From Bacteroidales bacterium (GTDB lineage Bacteria; Bacteroidota; Bacteroidia; Bacteroidales; UBA3663), in NCBI GenBank assembly GCA_017632695.1, contig JAGBQS010000134.1, positions 1 to 6,678 on the forward strand: a stretch of DNA of 6,678 bases, given 5' to 3'. Position numbers and translations under genes: made by a program. The notes beneath the pieces are model-generated. The model was given only the letters and a program-made list of their open reading frames with translations. It ran no database searches and was not told the origin of the DNA. The number at the start of each line of letters is the position of its first letter. Position 1 is the first letter of the stretch. Below are positions 6,182 through 6,678 of this stretch, piece after piece.

Positions 6182-6275
6182 CGTTTTTTTGCAAATTTTG
6201 TTGTTTTTCGTGCTTTTCGATGTTCAAAAGTAATTATATCGAACACGGATATAACGGAGAACTGGACGAACAGCA

Positions 6276-6300
6276 GGTGTGTCGGAATTTCCGACATACC
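6276..6300. repeat. 25-bp near-perfect inverted repeat
   Basis: The core TGTCGGAA (6280-6287), a central T, and TTCCGACA (6289-6296) are perfect arms. After one G/T mismatch (6279/6297) they extend by GGT (6276-6278) with ACC (6298-6300), giving 11 of 12 paired positions. It sits about 100 bp upstream of the higBA promoter, in sequence with no gene. There is no T run, so it is not a typical terminator. A protein-binding site or a recombination half-site pair are both possible. Confidence 0.5.
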
Positions 6301-6358
6301 ACGAACACGATTCTATCCAATCTTACAAATCAAAAAATGCTTCAATTCGTAAAAAATA

Positions 6359-6407
6359 ACCAAATGGTTAAATAAAAGACCAAATCGTAAATGCATAAAT
6401 CGTAAAT
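6359..6407. repeat. Short AT-rich direct repeats
   Basis: Two exact copies of AAATCGTAAAT lie at 6382-6392 and 6397-6407, 15 nt apart. They follow a degenerate relative, ACCAAATGGTTAAAT (6359-6373), which itself shares ACCAAAT with 6379-6385. They end 4 nt before the first hairpin of the GC-rich element at 6412 and may mark its edge. The surrounding gene-free stretch 6182-6411 otherwise shows only AT-rich sequence and the 25-bp palindrome. Confidence 0.45.
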
Positions 6408-6411
6408 ATTT

Positions 6412-6428
6412 TGACGCTGAAGGCGTCA
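6412..6428 (+). repeat. Small hairpin with TGAAG loop
   Basis: TGACGC (6412-6417) pairs with GCGTCA (6423-6428) around the loop TGAAG. The same loop caps the hairpin at 6501-6517, so this belongs to the adjoining repeat element. Confidence 0.6.
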
Positions 6429-6434
6429 CCGCTC

Positions 6435-6678
6435 AGTAACCGGGGGTACTGGAGGGCGTCGGCCCGACAGCACCCTCGGATGGTAGCAGCAACAAACCAA
6501 GCACTCTGAAGGAGTGCCCCACGTCTGGTTGGGCTTTCTGCGCTATCAGCGATTTCTGCGAGCAGATGTTAGATGGGACATATATTATCCGAGGGGCACT
6601 CCTTCAGAGTGCTTTGATAGTTGCCATTGCTACCCGAGGGTGCTGTCGAGCTGACGCTCGCCAGTACCCCCGGTTACT
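6435..6678. repeat. GC-rich inverted-repeat element (REP/BIME- or RAYT-associated-like)
   Basis: Two arms face each other around a 72-nt centre (6521-6592). The outer parts, 6435-6479 and 6634-6678, match at 41 of 45 positions; the inner 22 bp (6499-6520 with 6593-6614) match perfectly. Between them are about 19 nt that fit only with gaps. Each arm has its own small hairpins: GCACTC/GAGTGC with a TGAAG loop (6501-6517; mirror copy 6596-6612), and GGGC/GCCC around GTCG in the left arm (6453-6464). The latter corresponds to GAGC/GCTC around TGAC in the right arm (6649-6660). The centre has CGCT/AGCG (6541-6551) and CTGC/GCAG (6556-6565) mini-hairpins. No coding frame is convincing. The repeat reaches the last base of the window and may continue. 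Such paired hairpin repeats resemble those mobilised by REP-associated Y1 transposases; no transposase is visible, so this is inference. Confidence 0.7.

Noticed and set aside
6225..6232. A second higBA promoter, TACTTTTG on the minus strand
   Set aside because: It matches TAnnTTTG but has no -33 element at the right distance, and a complete promoter lies closer to the gene.
6048..6352. Short + strand frames over the higB start and its promoter (6048-6233 and 6155-6352)
   Set aside because: They overlap the well-supported toxin gene, promoter and operator on the other strand. The hydrophobic look of the first comes from T-rich sequence.
6412..6678. CRISPR array
   Set aside because: The repeats are inverted, not evenly spaced direct repeats with unique spacers, and no cas gene is visible.
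6435..6678. A complete insertion sequence or a tRNA/rRNA gene
   Set aside because: There is no transposase frame in the 72-nt centre and no cloverleaf with a recognisable anticodon arm or conserved T-loop.

Overview
The window looks like chromosomal DNA from a gut-type Bacteroidales bacterium (Bacteroides, Phocaeicola or Prevotella-like; the genus cannot be fixed from this sequence). The grounds are the promoters, which have the Bacteroidetes -7 box TAnnTTTG rather than a sigma70 -10, the A/T-rich rather than Shine-Dalgarno leaders, and the protein families: a bleomycin-hydrolase-type C1 peptidase, a UshA-like nucleotidase, a small Spy/CpxP-like secreted protein and a HigBA module.

Layout. 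Positions 1-482 (+) hold the C-terminal end of a C1-family aminopeptidase, closed by a strong hairpin terminator at 510-573. A good promoter (596-625) and a leader of about 170 nt precede a small exported helical protein (800-1246, +) with its own terminator (1269-1302). Converging on it is a secreted UshA-type 5'-nucleotidase/UDP-sugar hydrolase (1394-2986, -). An AT-rich divergent intergenic region (2987-3189) serves this gene and an L-galactose-dehydrogenase-like aldo/keto reductase (3190-4137, +). The reductase ends tail-to-tail, with shared bases, on a geranylgeranyl-reductase-family flavoprotein (4134-5195, -).

From 5397 to about 6181 on the minus strand lies a self-contained type II toxin-antitoxin operon. 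It has a canonical promoter whose -33 element sits inside a perfect 16-bp palindrome (likely operator), a HigB-like toxin (5802-6119), a HigA antitoxin (5450-5794) and a strong terminator (5397-5432).

The last 300 bases are non-coding accessory DNA: a 25-bp near-palindrome, short AAATCGTAAAT direct repeats, then a GC-rich inverted-repeat element (6435-6678). This element has two arms of about 85 nt around a 72-nt centre, and its local hairpins differ between the arms by a compensatory base-pair change. It looks like a REP/BIME-type or RAYT-associated repeat and probably continues past the window edge. It is the most unusual structure here.

The metabolic genes are probably independent housekeeping or salvage functions rather than one pathway: cytosolic peptide trimming, periplasmic nucleotide salvage, sugar or aldehyde oxidoreduction and prenyl-lipid reduction. 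Each has its own promoter and orientation. The accessory content is the HigBA cassette and the repeat element on its right side.
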